From contig JAAYLX010000042.1 of NCBI GenBank assembly GCA_012521705.1, positions 24,340-88,339 on the forward strand: a stretch of 64,000 bases of DNA, given 5' to 3'. A program made the translations under genes and the position numbers. Below are positions 17,546 to 25,805 of this stretch, piece after piece. Position 1 is the stretch's first letter; every line of letters starts with the position of its first letter. Source of the DNA: Clostridiaceae bacterium. Its GTDB lineage: Bacteria > Bacillota > Clostridia > DSM-8532. The notes beneath the pieces were generated by a model. It was given only the letters and a program-made list of their open reading frames with translations, was not told the DNA's origin and ran no database searches.

Positions 17546-18578
17546 TTGGCAGGTATGTTGCAGTTCTCCAACAAAATAAACAAAAATGTCATTCTTGCAA
17601 CATCATATGTTATTACTGTAATAGTAGCAATGATAGTTTTCCTGACCGGGGGCACCAGCAAAGAATACCCACATTTTATGTACATTCCTATTTCAATTGT
17701 TGCATCAACCAATGGTAAAATCCAGGGAGTCATTCATGGCGCTGTAAGCGGTTTTCTGTTAGGACCTTTTATGCCGCTCAATGTGACTACCAAGGAGTAC
17801 CAGCCAATCAACAACTGGGTCTTCCGAATGATAATGTTCATAACAATATCCTTTGTAATTGGCTTTTTTGCGGATTATAACAAGCAGCAATTTGAAATAA
17901 CCAATAAAAAAGACAGGGAAATTGTTTCGGCGCAGACCTCCATGATTTTATTCACTCGTGAAACTTACCGAGTCCCGGGATGACTACACAGGAAAGCATA
18001 TTGAAAGAGTGGCAGAGTACTGTAAACTGCTTGCTGAAAAACTTGGAGAAACCAAGGAATATAAAGGTTATGTAGACCAGGATTTTGTGGATCATATTCA
18101 TATGGCAGCGCCATTGCATGATATTGGCAAAGTAGGCATTCCGGACAGGATTCTGCTGAAACCGGGTAAACTGTCAGAAGAAGAATTCGAAGTTATGAAG
18201 AGTCATACGACCATTGGAGCCAATACATTACTGGAAGTAAAGAAAAAATACCCGGAAAACATGTTGTTGGATATGGGAATTTCAATAGCACATTATCATC
18301 ATGAGAAATGGAATGGTTCTGGTTATCCCGAAGGTCTTTCAGGCAGGGATATTCCCCTTGAGGCAAGGATTATGGCCCTTGCGGATGCCTATGATGCGCT
18401 AAGGAGCAAAAGAGTATACAAGGAACCTTTATCCCATGAAAAGACTGTTGACATTATAAAGAAGGACAGTGGCTCACATTTGGACATTGTGAACATTTTC
18501 CTGCAGAACGAAGATGAGTTCAGAAAGATTTATGAGTTTTACCAGGAAGATCACTGTGCTCTGGAAACTGCCATCTAA
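17546..18578 (+). pseudogene. Membrane-anchored HD-GYP phosphodiesterase gene with a frameshift
   Basis: Two overlapping reading frames together make a complete protein. The first (17546-17983) encodes about four membrane helices and a short cytoplasmic linker. The second (in frame to 18578) encodes an HD-GYP domain that would hydrolyse cyclic di-GMP. Seen: APLHDIGKVGIPD (HD motif), AHYHHEKWNGSGYPEGLSG (HHE and GYP) and LADAYDALRSKRVY. Near 17951 one extra T in ATTTTATTC shifts the frame; removing it gives MILSLVKLTESRDD, a natural continuation. The motif normally written SGSHFDP is SGSHLD here, so the F-D-P part is altered. Start codon is uncertain: TTG 17546 or ATG 17555. It may be a real inactivating mutation or a base-calling error in a short T tract. 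Confidence 0.8.
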
Positions 18579-18706
18579 GAAAATTCAAAAAATTCCATTC
18601 ATTTTTATGGGAAAATCAGGCTAAAATTGCCGGGGGAAGTATAAGATATAACAATGTGACCGCTAATATTAAAAATAAATAAATAATAGCAAAGGAGATG
18701 GGTATT

Positions 18707-19051
18707 ATGGCAGCGTTCGGAAATCCTTTTACTGCAAATGTTGAAAGGAAGATGACAAAGCAGGAGCTTATACAGGCTATTCGACTGAACATCGCTGGGG
18801 AACTTGAAGCTATCTATGTATATGACGCACATATTCAGGCTACTGATGATGAATTCGCAAAAAAAGTAATTGCAGATATACGTGATGAGGAAAAAGCTCA
18901 TATAGGAGAGCTTATGACACTTTTAAGGTACCTGGATCCGACAGAAGCAGAAAAATTCGCAGAAGGTGAAGAAGAAGTAAGAGAAATGATGGAGGAATTA
19001 GGTATTAAAGAAAGTAATCCTAATACCACAGTTGGAAGTTTAAAAAAATAA
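18707..19051 (+). CDS. Encapsulated ferritin (EncFtn), cargo of Family 1 encapsulin
   Basis: Small iron-oxidising ferritin-like protein, 114 residues, that would be packaged in the encapsulin shell encoded next. It has two long helices instead of four. The metal-site residues Glu32 (GELEAIYVYD), Glu62 and His65 (RDEEKAHIGEL) fall at the positions known for the Rhodospirillum rubrum EncFtn, in which dimers of such half-ferritins build a decamer with a shared di-iron site. The C-terminus ends in TTVGSLKK, matching the short targeting peptide (like TVGSLRR) that docks cargo to the inner shell wall. ATG 18707 is preferred over ATG 18698 because AAAGGAG ends 9 bp before it. The shell gene follows after 17 bp. 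Confidence 0.92.
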   Translation: MAAFGNPFTANVERKMTKQELIQAIRLNIAGELEAIYVYDAHIQATDDEFAKKVIADIRDEEKAHIGELMTLLRYLDPTEAEKFAEGEEEVREMMEELGIKESNPNTTVGSLKK

Positions 19052-19068
19052 GAATGTGAGGTGACAAT

Positions 19069-19881
19069 ATGGATTTCCTTGCAAGGGATACTGTATCGTT
19101 CAGTGAAGAATTCTGGGAAAGAATTGACAAGACCGTGGTTAGCACTGTTAAGAACCATCTGATAGGACGCAGGGTTCTTCCATTGTTTGGACCATTGGGA
19201 CCCGGAGCTACAAGTATAAATATTGACACCGTCTCGGTAACTGAGGAAGACAAAGACGGTTTTGTAAAGACCAACGGAAGACGTTTTGTGGAAATCCCAC
19301 AGATTTACGAGGACTTCTCCATTTTATGGAGGGATATCGAACACAGTGATGCAACAGGCATACCTCTGGACCTTTCAAAAGTGATGCTGGCGGCACAAGC
19401 CCTGGCACAGAAGGAAGACAGGCTAATATTCTTCGGCAGCGAATTTTTGGGCCACGAAGGTATTTTTACTACACCCGGAGTGCCCACCCTTCCGAGGAAG
19501 GATTGGTTGGTCGGAGATAATGCATATACAGATATTGCGGCAGGACTTGCCATGTTCAGGAGCAAAGGCATTATAGGAAGCTGCAACCTTGTATTAAGTC
19601 CTGACTTATATGTTCAGCTTCATCGTATTATACCCGGTCTGGGCATGACTGAAGCCGAGAGAATCAGTAAACTGCTCAACGGAAATGTATTTGAATCCTA
19701 CGTATTGGGCACCAATAAAGCGGTACTCCTTTGTGCAGAGCCTCAATACATGGATCTGGTAGTTGGCAAAGATATTGAAACAGGGTATCTGGAGTCTAAG
19801 GATTTCAATCATGTATTCCGGATACTTGAAACAGTGGCGCTGAGAATTAAGATGAAAGATGCCATTGTTATCTTTGAGTAA
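19069..19881 (+). CDS. Family 1 encapsulin shell protein (HK97 fold)
   Basis: Shell subunit of a protein nanocompartment, 270 residues, the normal length for Family 1. The N-terminal start MDFLARDTVSFSEEFWERID resembles the helix of T. maritima encapsulin that binds the cargo peptide. GRRVLPLFGPLGPGATSIN and the central GIIGSCNLVLSPDLYVQLHR lie where the family has its E-loop/A-domain framework, and the chain ends in IVIFE, like the ILLKF end of known members. Such proteins self-assemble into closed shells with a phage-capsid fold. With the EncFtn cargo directly upstream the product is expected to store iron and protect against oxidative stress. The start is at 19069, with GAGGTG as ribosome binding site. 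A terminator follows. Confidence 0.93.
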   Translation: MDFLARDTVSFSEEFWERIDKTVVSTVKNHLIGRRVLPLFGPLGPGATSINIDTVSVTEEDKDGFVKTNGRRFVEIPQIYEDFSILWRDIEHSDATGIPLDLSKVMLAAQALAQKEDRLIFFGSEFLGHEGIFTTPGVPTLPRKDWLVGDNAYTDIAAGLAMFRSKGIIGSCNLVLSPDLYVQLHRIIPGLGMTEAERISKLLNGNVFESYVLGTNKAVLLCAEPQYMDLVVGKDIETGYLESKDFNHVFRILETVALRIKMKDAIVIFE

Positions 19882-19946
19882 AGATTTAATTGAAGCTGAG
19901 CTCCAATGTTTCAGGTTGGACAACCGCCAGAATAAATCAATGTATA

Positions 19947-19980
19947 AAAGAAACTGTCTTTATACGGCAGTTTCTTTTTA
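19947..19980 (+). terminator. Terminator of the Family 1 encapsulin operon
   Basis: Perfect arms AAAGAAACTG and CAGTTTCTTT around an 11-base loop, with a T-rich end. Nothing further could be recognised in 19981-20216 before the next gene. Confidence 0.75.
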
Positions 19981-20216
19981 TACATGCTGTTAATAACAAA
20001 TTAGTACTGAGTGAAAGAGTGCCAGATTTAGGGAAACAGGCGGTTGAACGGGAAATATTAAGCTTTTGAAGGCAGAAATGGGTACTTTAGGATTATCAAT
20101 GTTTGAAGAATTGATTTTTATCCGTATAATTAATCTTAGTGTATTTTAATGAGTTTTTTTGAAAATCTAATGTTTTGGTTTTATGATTGTATTTAACAAT
20201 ACAAAGGTGGTTCTTA

Positions 20217-21107
20217 ATGAAGAAACTTGCAATCGTATTCAATCCCTGTGCAGGATTGAGGCGGGCAAACAAATACATTCCTCAAATAATTAAGATGTAC
20301 GAGACTAAAGGCTTTGAAACCTCTCTTTTCGAAACAAAAAAAAGAGGGGATGGAGTGAATATTGTAAAAGAACAAGCTGAAAAAGCCGATATCATAGTTT
20401 GTATAGGCGGAGACGGTACGTTGAATGAGGTAATCACCGGGATGATTGATTCCGGCATGAACAAGCCCATAGGATATATTCCTTCAGGAAGCACCAATGA
20501 TTTCGCAAACAGCCTGAAACTTTCAAGAGATATCATGACAGCCGCCAAAGACATTATGGAAGGCAAACCTTGCGAATTTGATATTGGGAGGTTTAATACA
20601 AAATATTTTAATTATATCGCCTCATGCGGTGCTTTTACCAGGGCTTCCTATTCCACTCCACAGCCCAAGAAGAATGCCATAGGTCATCTGGCATACATTC
20701 TGGAAGGAATGAAGGAAATTCCGAACATTCATCCGGTGCACCTTTGTGTTGAAACAAACGGTAAAAATTATGAAGGCGACTATATTTTTGCGGCCGTATG
20801 CAATTCCACATCTGTGGGAGGTATACTTTCACTGAACGAGAATATTGTTGATATGAGTGACGGAAAGTTTGAACTCATGCTTATAAAAATGCCGCTCAAT
20901 ATAGCCCAGTTGGGTCAGATTGTACTGGCGCTGAAAAACCAGGACTATGATTGTGAAATGATAGATTTTTGCTCTTCGGACAGATTCAGAATACAGTCCT
21001 CATCAGAGCTTGACTGGACTTTGGACGGAGAACACGGAAAAGGAAATAAAACAATTGAAATAGAGACTTTGCATAATGCAGTGAGTTTAATTGTAAATGA
21101 GAGGTAA
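20217..21107 (+). CDS. Lipid kinase, diacylglycerol kinase/YegS family
   Basis: Cytoplasmic or membrane-peripheral kinase, 296 residues, of the DAGK_cat family; it phosphorylates a lipid hydroxyl, most likely diacylglycerol or a related lipid. The catalytic domain begins LAIVFNPCAGLRRANKYIPQ, the nucleotide loop is CIGGDGTLNEVITGM (about residues 63-77) and the second conserved stretch is GYIPSGSTNDFANSL (about 90-104). The C-terminal lobe carries DGEHGKGN, like the D-G-E motif. ATG 20217 is taken because AAAGGTGG precedes it; an in-frame ATG 30 bp upstream lacks a site. A PAP2-family phosphatase gene follows directly, so the two may act on the same phospholipid pool. Confidence 0.9.
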   Translation: MKKLAIVFNPCAGLRRANKYIPQIIKMYETKGFETSLFETKKRGDGVNIVKEQAEKADIIVCIGGDGTLNEVITGMIDSGMNKPIGYIPSGSTNDFANSLKLSRDIMTAAKDIMEGKPCEFDIGRFNTKYFNYIASCGAFTRASYSTPQPKKNAIGHLAYILEGMKEIPNIHPVHLCVETNGKNYEGDYIFAAVCNSTSVGGILSLNENIVDMSDGKFELMLIKMPLNIAQLGQIVLALKNQDYDCEMIDFCSSDRFRIQSSSELDWTLDGEHGKGNKTIEIETLHNAVSLIVNER

Positions 21108-21113
21108 CAGTTG

Positions 21114-21728
21114 ATGAACATGAAGCATAAGCATTTGTTGCTTTTGGCTTACATACCATTGTATTTGGCAGCGTTTTTCCTGATTGAAAAGTATATAACC
21201 ACCGATTATTGGGTTTCGTACATACCACTTGATGATGTAATCCCGTTCCTTGAAGGTTTTGTCATTCTTTATTGTCTTTGGTACCCTTTTATGATTTGTA
21301 CCGGGCTGTATTTGCTCATTAAAGATATTCCCGCCTTCGAAAGATATATGTGGTTTATAATTATTGGCTTTACCACCTGCATAGCGATATGCGCTATTTT
21401 CCCGAACGGTCAGAATCTTCGCCCGGCCGAATTTGAAAGGATCAACTTTTTTACAGGGATGGTTGAGGCCATATATCGTGTTGACACAAATACCAATGTG
21501 CTTCCGAGCATGCATGTGGTGGGCTCGCTTGCGGCAGCCTTCGCCATATTTGACTGCGATGCCCTTAAGAATAAGCTTATCCGGATTTCAACAGTAATAC
21601 TTACCGCTCTTATTTGCATATCCACAGTGCTCATTAAGCAGCACTCAATTCTGGATATCTTTGCAGGAATAGCTGTAAGCATACCAATTTATTTTATTGT
21701 TTACAGAAAGAAAGTCTTTGCAAAGTAG
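21114..21728 (+). CDS. PAP2-family membrane phosphatase or phosphotransferase
   Basis: Integral membrane protein, 204 residues, with about six helices and the PAP2 signature pieces NVLPSMHVVGSLAAAF (about residues 126-141) and KQHSILDIFAG (about 176-186), which carry the catalytic His pair; the first K-x6-R-P piece seems to be NGQNLRPAEF. Such enzymes remove phosphate from lipid phosphates on the outer face of the membrane, or transfer phospho-headgroups. ATG 21114 follows GAGAGG; a TTG 3 bp earlier is less likely. It lies 6 bp after the lipid kinase gene and is probably co-transcribed with it. Confidence 0.85.
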   Translation: MNMKHKHLLLLAYIPLYLAAFFLIEKYITTDYWVSYIPLDDVIPFLEGFVILYCLWYPFMICTGLYLLIKDIPAFERYMWFIIIGFTTCIAICAIFPNGQNLRPAEFERINFFTGMVEAIYRVDTNTNVLPSMHVVGSLAAAFAIFDCDALKNKLIRISTVILTALICISTVLIKQHSILDIFAGIAVSIPIYFIVYRKKVFAK

Positions 21729-21744
21729 ATTTCTGTGAAGAAGA

Positions 21745-21870
21745 TTATTAGCTGCATTTCAATAAATGCTTCGCTAATAATGTGACTTTGTTACAGAACC
21801 ACGCCCGTGGTACTGATATACTTCTGACAGGAAATTTTCTTAGGTTGCATTATTCCTGCAACCTTGTCTT
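21745..21870 (+). terminator. Two hairpins between the PAP2 and ferredoxin genes
   Basis: The first hairpin (about 21745-21782) has arms ATTATTAGC and GCTAATAAT with an inner GCATT/AATGC stem. The second (21842-21864) has arms AGGTTGCA and TGCAACCT followed by TGTCTTTTAAT and looks like the functional terminator. Confidence 0.6.
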
Positions 21871-21920
21871 TTAATACCCACTATCTTTTTTGAATATTTT
21901 GCATCAGGAGTGTTGGAAGA

Positions 21921-22124
21921 ATGGCGAAAAGAATTGCGAGTATATCCGGGCATGAATGTGTTGCTTGCGGGTGTTGTGTTAAAGTATGCCCCAGGAATGC
22001 AATAACAATCAGAAAAGGGATTCATGCTGTTGTTGACAGCAGCAAATGTACAGGGTGCGGCAGTTGTGTCAGGGAATGTCCCGCTTCTGTAATAGCTCTT
22101 TCCGAATCGGGGGTGGGGTTATGA
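21921..22124 (+). CDS. 2[4Fe-4S] ferredoxin
   Basis: Small electron carrier, 67 residues, with two four-Cys cluster motifs: CVACGCCVKVCP (residues about 13-24) and CTGCGSCVRECP (about 43-54). Both are complete and typical of clostridial ferredoxins. The ATG at 21921 is preceded by AGGAGTGTTGGAAGA. The stop codon overlaps the start of the next gene (ATGA), a membrane iron-sulfur protein, so the two are translationally coupled. Together they may form a small membrane electron-transfer unit. The partner enzyme is not in the window. Confidence 0.92.
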   Translation: MAKRIASISGHECVACGCCVKVCPRNAITIRKGIHAVVDSSKCTGCGSCVRECPASVIALSESGVGL

Positions 22125-22699
22125 AGAACAAGTGGTATGACTATTTGTGGATAGCATCTGCATTATATTTGTCCCTGGGTTTCTTCAATATTTTGTTTGC
22201 CTGGCTGGGGCTTATATGTTTTGCAACACCACTCTTAATATCGGTAATAACCGGCAGCAAAGCCTACTGCAATAAATATTGCGGCAGGGGACAGCTGTTC
22301 GATTTATTAGGGAAAAAGCTTAAACTTTCAAGAAACAAATCCATTCCTCAATGGATAAGATCCAAATGGTTCAGGTACGGTTTTCTCACATTCTTTATGT
22401 TAATGTTCATGCTAATGATCTTTAATAGCGTACTTGTTTTTAAAGACGTGAAATCTTTATCCCAGGCAGTGACCCTGCTGTGGACCTTCAGAATTCCATG
22501 GCATTGGGCACACAAAATAACCGAAGTCCCTGCATGGGTTTCCCAGTTTGCATTTGGTTTTTACAGTGTAATGCTGACGTCCACGATTTTGGGGATTATT
22601 ACAATGCTTTTATATAAACCTCGTTCATGGTGCGTTTACTGCCCGATGGGAACCATGACCCAACTGATTTGCAAAGTTAGGGCAGGGGCAGAAAAATAG
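22121..22699 (+). CDS. Membrane protein with Cys motifs, NapH/CcoG-like
   Basis: Predicted membrane protein, 192 residues, with about four hydrophobic helices (YLWIASALYLSLGFFNILFA; FLTFFMLMFMLMIFNSVLVF; others) and two Cys groups: CNKYCGRGQLFDLLGKKL and WCVYCPMGTMTQLICK. The pattern of helices flanking Cys-x3-Cys and Cys-x2-Cys-Pro resembles the membrane part of NapH/polyferredoxin-type proteins, but it has no full ferredoxin domain of its own. The preceding ferredoxin, overlapped by 4 bp, may supply it. ATG 22121 follows GGGGTGGGG. Its redox partner is unknown. Confidence 0.7.
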   Translation: MKNKWYDYLWIASALYLSLGFFNILFAWLGLICFATPLLISVITGSKAYCNKYCGRGQLFDLLGKKLKLSRNKSIPQWIRSKWFRYGFLTFFMLMFMLMIFNSVLVFKDVKSLSQAVTLLWTFRIPWHWAHKITEVPAWVSQFAFGFYSVMLTSTILGIITMLLYKPRSWCVYCPMGTMTQLICKVRAGAEK

Positions 22700-22748
22700 A
22701 ACAAATACGCGTGGTGTTTAATATAAGAAACCAGCAATTACCGGCATT

Positions 22749-22788
22749 AATGAGCCTTAATACTTATGAAGGCTCATTATTTTTTTTG
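22749..22788 (+). terminator. Strong terminator after the ferredoxin pair
   Basis: Perfect arms AATGAGCCTT and AAGGCTCATT around a 10-base loop, followed by ATTTTTTTTG. Confidence 0.85.
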
Positions 22789-22946
22789 TCCAATCCCAAT
22801 ATGTACACTCCAAAAGCAGCGGTTAAAACGATTTTAGACGACGGCACGCTATCCATTGTGTAAATTTACCAAAAAATTATATACACTATAGGCTATATTG
22901 GATATGGCAAGATTTTAATCCGTATGTTAAGATTAATTCGTAATTG

Positions 22947-22960
22947 TAAAAACGTTTTTA
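22947..22960. promoter_or_regulatory. LacI-type operator upstream of the lacI-like gene
   Basis: Perfect 14-bp palindrome TAAAAACGTTTTTA with a central CG, typical of LacI/GalR family operators. It lies 33 bp before the regulator start codon and matches the 18-bp operator at 24079-24096, so the regulator probably controls itself. Confidence 0.75.
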
Positions 22961-22992
22961 GGGGTAAATGATAATATAGAGCAAGGTGTTAT

Positions 22993-24021
22993 ATGAATAA
23001 AGTTTCTATCAGAGATGTCGCAAGACATGCAGGAGTATCCATTTCTACAGTGTCGAGGGTTTTGAGGAAATATAATAATGTACCTGAGGAAACCCGTGAG
23101 AAAGTGTTAAGGGCAGTTGAGGAACTGAACTATATTCCAAATTTTATTGCCCAGAGCATGACCCAGGGAAAAACCAGAAATATTGGAGTTGTTTTCTCGA
23201 CATCAGCAGAAAATGCTTTTACAGATCCATTCTATGCGGAAGTCTTAAGAGGTATTGGAAGAAAAACTCAGGAACATGGTTACTACATACAATTGCTGGC
23301 CTTTGACGACCCTGTCAAGGAAAAGGAAGAGTGTCTGAATTTACTGCAATGCGGAAGAGTAGACGGGCTGATCCTCCTTCGTTCAAGAATGTATGATTCT
23401 CTGATTTATGATCTGAACAAGAAAAAACATAAATTTGTCCTCATCGGTCAGGTTTCTGATGAAATGCCTGTCGAGGGAGTTGTATACAGTGTCGACACCG
23501 ATAATAAGAAGGGCAGCTATGATATTGTAAGTTATCTGATAAACAAAGGCCATAAAAGAATTGCTTATATTGCAGGTAATATGGAATATGTGGTTGACAA
23601 TGAGAGATATAAGGGCTATCGTCTGGCGCATCTTGATGTAGGATTGGAATGCGATCCTGAGCTTGTTATTGAAGCCCCTGCAGATACCTATGAATTAAAG
23701 GATGTAATTAAAGAAAAATTAAGAAAAATAGAAGGTATAACAGCAATTTTCGCAAGAGATGACTTAAAGGCGGTAGCGGCCATGTTTGCTGTTTCAGAAC
23801 TCGGACTTAAAGTACCCGAAGATGTGATGGTGGTAGGCTATAATAATTACCTCATTTCCACTGTAATAGAACCAAAACTCACAACAGTCAACGTCCCGGT
23901 TTACGATCTTGGAGTGCATGCTGCGCAGCTTATGGTCGATGTTATCGAAGGACGCAAGATTTCTGAAAACAGAATTGTACTTCCTATTGAAATTATTGAG
24001 AGAAAATCAACCGGAGGATAA
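22993..24021 (+). CDS. LacI family transcriptional regulator
   Basis: DNA-binding repressor, 342 residues, the normal length. The N-terminal helix-turn-helix is VSIRDVARHAGVSISTVSRV (residues about 4-23), with the hinge helix near YIPNFIAQSM. The rest is a periplasmic-binding-protein-like sensor domain (RNIGVVFSTSAENAFTDPFY through LTTVNVPVYDLGVHAAQLMV) that should bind a sugar or sugar phosphate. The operators on either side of the gene, and the carbohydrate ABC importer and phosphorylase that follow, indicate local control of that operon. The ATG follows GCAAGG at moderate strength. The effector is unknown; the phosphorylase suggests a glucoside such as sucrose or glucosylglycerate. Confidence 0.93.
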   Translation: MNKVSIRDVARHAGVSISTVSRVLRKYNNVPEETREKVLRAVEELNYIPNFIAQSMTQGKTRNIGVVFSTSAENAFTDPFYAEVLRGIGRKTQEHGYYIQLLAFDDPVKEKEECLNLLQCGRVDGLILLRSRMYDSLIYDLNKKKHKFVLIGQVSDEMPVEGVVYSVDTDNKKGSYDIVSYLINKGHKRIAYIAGNMEYVVDNERYKGYRLAHLDVGLECDPELVIEAPADTYELKDVIKEKLRKIEGITAIFARDDLKAVAAMFAVSELGLKVPEDVMVVGYNNYLISTVIEPKLTTVNVPVYDLGVHAAQLMVDVIEGRKISENRIVLPIEIIERKSTGG

Positions 24022-24068
24022 ATATCCGGCAGAAATAAGTTATTTCAGGATAACTTCCGGTATTTTTT
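24022..24068 (+). terminator. Terminator after the lacI-like gene
   Basis: Hairpin with outer arms ATATCCGG and CCGGTAT and an inner AAGTTAT/ATAACTT stem, followed by a run of seven T. It separates the regulator from the transport operon. Confidence 0.65.
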
Positions 24069-24078
24069 TAATGGCTTC

Positions 24079-24096
24079 TATAAAAACGTTTTTATA
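24079..24096. promoter_or_regulatory. LacI-type operator of the carbohydrate importer operon
   Basis: Perfect 18-bp palindrome TATAAAAACGTTTTTATA. The core is identical to the site before the regulator gene. It lies 199 bp upstream of the binding protein start codon. The stretch 24097-24294 between them shows no reading frame of its own; it may be a long leader. Confidence 0.78.
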
Positions 24097-24294
24097 AGAA
24101 AGCAATCATCAGACAAGAGATTTTTAAGGAGGAAGCATCAAGGCGACAGCTTAGACAAAAAGGAAAGCCTGACAGTAAAGGACTACCTTTTCAACGCATC
24201 ATGGTTCATGCAGAACACGCAGATTCAGGAGAAATTCTGAATTTGCAAAACTGTGGTAGATAATTCTATTCATAATAATGAAGGAGTGAAAAAA

Positions 24295-25632
24295 ATGAAA
24301 AGGATTCTACTTTCAATGGCAGCTGTTGTTACAGCTATTGCGCTCTTGGTTTCCGGTTGTACAAAAGCACCTGTCAGCACTGAACCATCCCAGGGCACCA
24401 ATAAAGAAACCGCTGCGGCAGACAAATCAACCAATGGACCGGTGGAAGTTACATACGCAACTTTCCGTGTAGGGGCACATGTTCAGGCTCCCGGGGAGAA
24501 GATTATGCTTGAAGAGTTTAACAGACTTTACGGCGACAAAATCAAACTTGTTATCGAAGAACTTCCAAGCGATGATGTATATGTAAACAAGATGAAAGCG
24601 CTTGCAGCTTCCAACAGCCTGCCAGACGTATTTGATGGCAAAAATGGCGTACGGGAGCTTGCAATAGCCAACGGCACTGCCCGGAATCTGCTTCCGTATC
24701 TTGAAGAAGACCCGGAATGGAAAAAATATGTCGGGGACATGGCTATTAAAGCTAATACCAATGAAGATGGAAACCTTTATTCCATATCATACTCCCAGAG
24801 AATTATAGGCTACTATTACAATAAAAGCATGTTTGAAAAAGCCGGAATCAAGCCGGCTGAAACCTGGGAAGAGTTTATGTCAAATTGTGAGGCGTTGAAA
24901 AAAGCAGGTTTTACACCCTTTGCCAATGCAACGGGCGAGAATGCCTGGACAGTAAACCTTCTTTTAGGAGCCATGATAGGTACAGCCAATGAAGCCGGCA
25001 ACAAGCTCATGAATGAAAAGCCTGTTACCAACTTTAATACTCCCGAAGTTATTAATGCTCTTGAAAACATCAAAAAAATTCTTACGGACTATTCCAATAC
25101 AGATGCTTTAGGAGCGGTTTACGCAAATGCGGCTAATGTTTTCTGTCAGGAACAGGCCGCAATGATAGCCAACGGTCCCTGGATGGTTGGTGATTTCACT
25201 AACCCCGAAAAATCGGTCGAAGGACTTGACCAGAGACTTGGAGTGGCACTTTATCCCAACAAGGGCATCTACTCGGAATATGACCCCGGATTTGTACTGT
25301 GCGCAAAGGATGACAATCTTGAAGAAGCACTTACATTCCTGAAGTTCCGTACAGGCCCATTCTCACAAAAAACCTTCCTTGAGACAGCAGGCAGTCTGCC
25401 GTTGACCAACAATATCGAATTAAGCGAAGAATTCAAAGCTAAAAAGCCTCTTGTTGTCCAACACCTTGAACTGGCTTCTCAGGCTGAATACAAATTCAAG
25501 ACCCTTGACGTCATAGCGGATTCGAGCGTGATTGACTCCTTCGCAAAACTTTATCCCGAATTGGTCTTTGGAGAAATCGATGCTCAAACCTTTGCGCAGA
25601 AACTTACAGACGCTGTTTACAGACAGAAGTAA
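24295..25632 (+). CDS. Carbohydrate ABC transporter binding lipoprotein (SBP_bac_1/CUT1)
   Basis: Extracellular lipid-anchored sugar-binding protein, 445 residues. The signal peptide ends at lipobox VSGC (about residues 18-21), followed by a Ser/Thr/Lys-rich spacer. The mature domain follows the MalE-type pattern: VTYATFRVGAHVQAPGEKIM, LPDVFDGKNGVRELA, YYYNKSMFEKAGIKPAETWE and MIANGPWMVGDFTN. It supplies substrate to the two permeases downstream. The ATP-hydrolysing subunit is not in the cluster, as is usual for CUT1 importers that share one MsmK-type ATPase. ATG 24295 follows AAGGAGTG. The neighbouring phosphorylase suggests a glucoside as substrate. Confidence 0.92.
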   Translation: MKRILLSMAAVVTAIALLVSGCTKAPVSTEPSQGTNKETAAADKSTNGPVEVTYATFRVGAHVQAPGEKIMLEEFNRLYGDKIKLVIEELPSDDVYVNKMKALAASNSLPDVFDGKNGVRELAIANGTARNLLPYLEEDPEWKKYVGDMAIKANTNEDGNLYSISYSQRIIGYYYNKSMFEKAGIKPAETWEEFMSNCEALKKAGFTPFANATGENAWTVNLLLGAMIGTANEAGNKLMNEKPVTNFNTPEVINALENIKKILTDYSNTDALGAVYANAANVFCQEQAAMIANGPWMVGDFTNPEKSVEGLDQRLGVALYPNKGIYSEYDPGFVLCAKDDNLEEALTFLKFRTGPFSQKTFLETAGSLPLTNNIELSEEFKAKKPLVVQHLELASQAEYKFKTLDVIADSSVIDSFAKLYPELVFGEIDAQTFAQKLTDAVYRQK

Positions 25633-25640
25633 TTACTGAC

Positions 25641-25720
25641 GGGACTGTCTCAGATGTTTAAATCATCCCCTGCTACGATCCATGCAAAGTCCGTATAATA
25701 TAAAAATTTGAGACAGTCCC
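25641..25720. repeat. 80-bp element with 12-bp terminal inverted repeats
   Basis: Ends GGGACTGTCTCA (25641-25652) and TGAGACAGTCCC (25709-25720) are perfect inverted repeats; the 56-base interior is not self-complementary and codes for nothing visible. GGGACTGTCTCA-type ends occur, from memory, on some clostridial insertion sequences, so this may be a solo remnant or MITE. It sits between the binding protein and permease genes, where the resulting hairpin could also protect the upstream mRNA end. No target-site duplication is evident. Confidence 0.65.
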
Positions 25721-25805
25721 TCCATCAGGTAATAACATGGAATGATATTCTGCATAAAGTATGGAATTCCCGGCGCAAAGAAGGTTAGTAAAGAAGGTAT
25801 TCTGT

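Noticed and set aside
24097..24294. Possible remnant gene between the operator and the sugar-binding protein
   Set aside because: All frames carry early stops and no recognisable motif, so a long leader is more likely.
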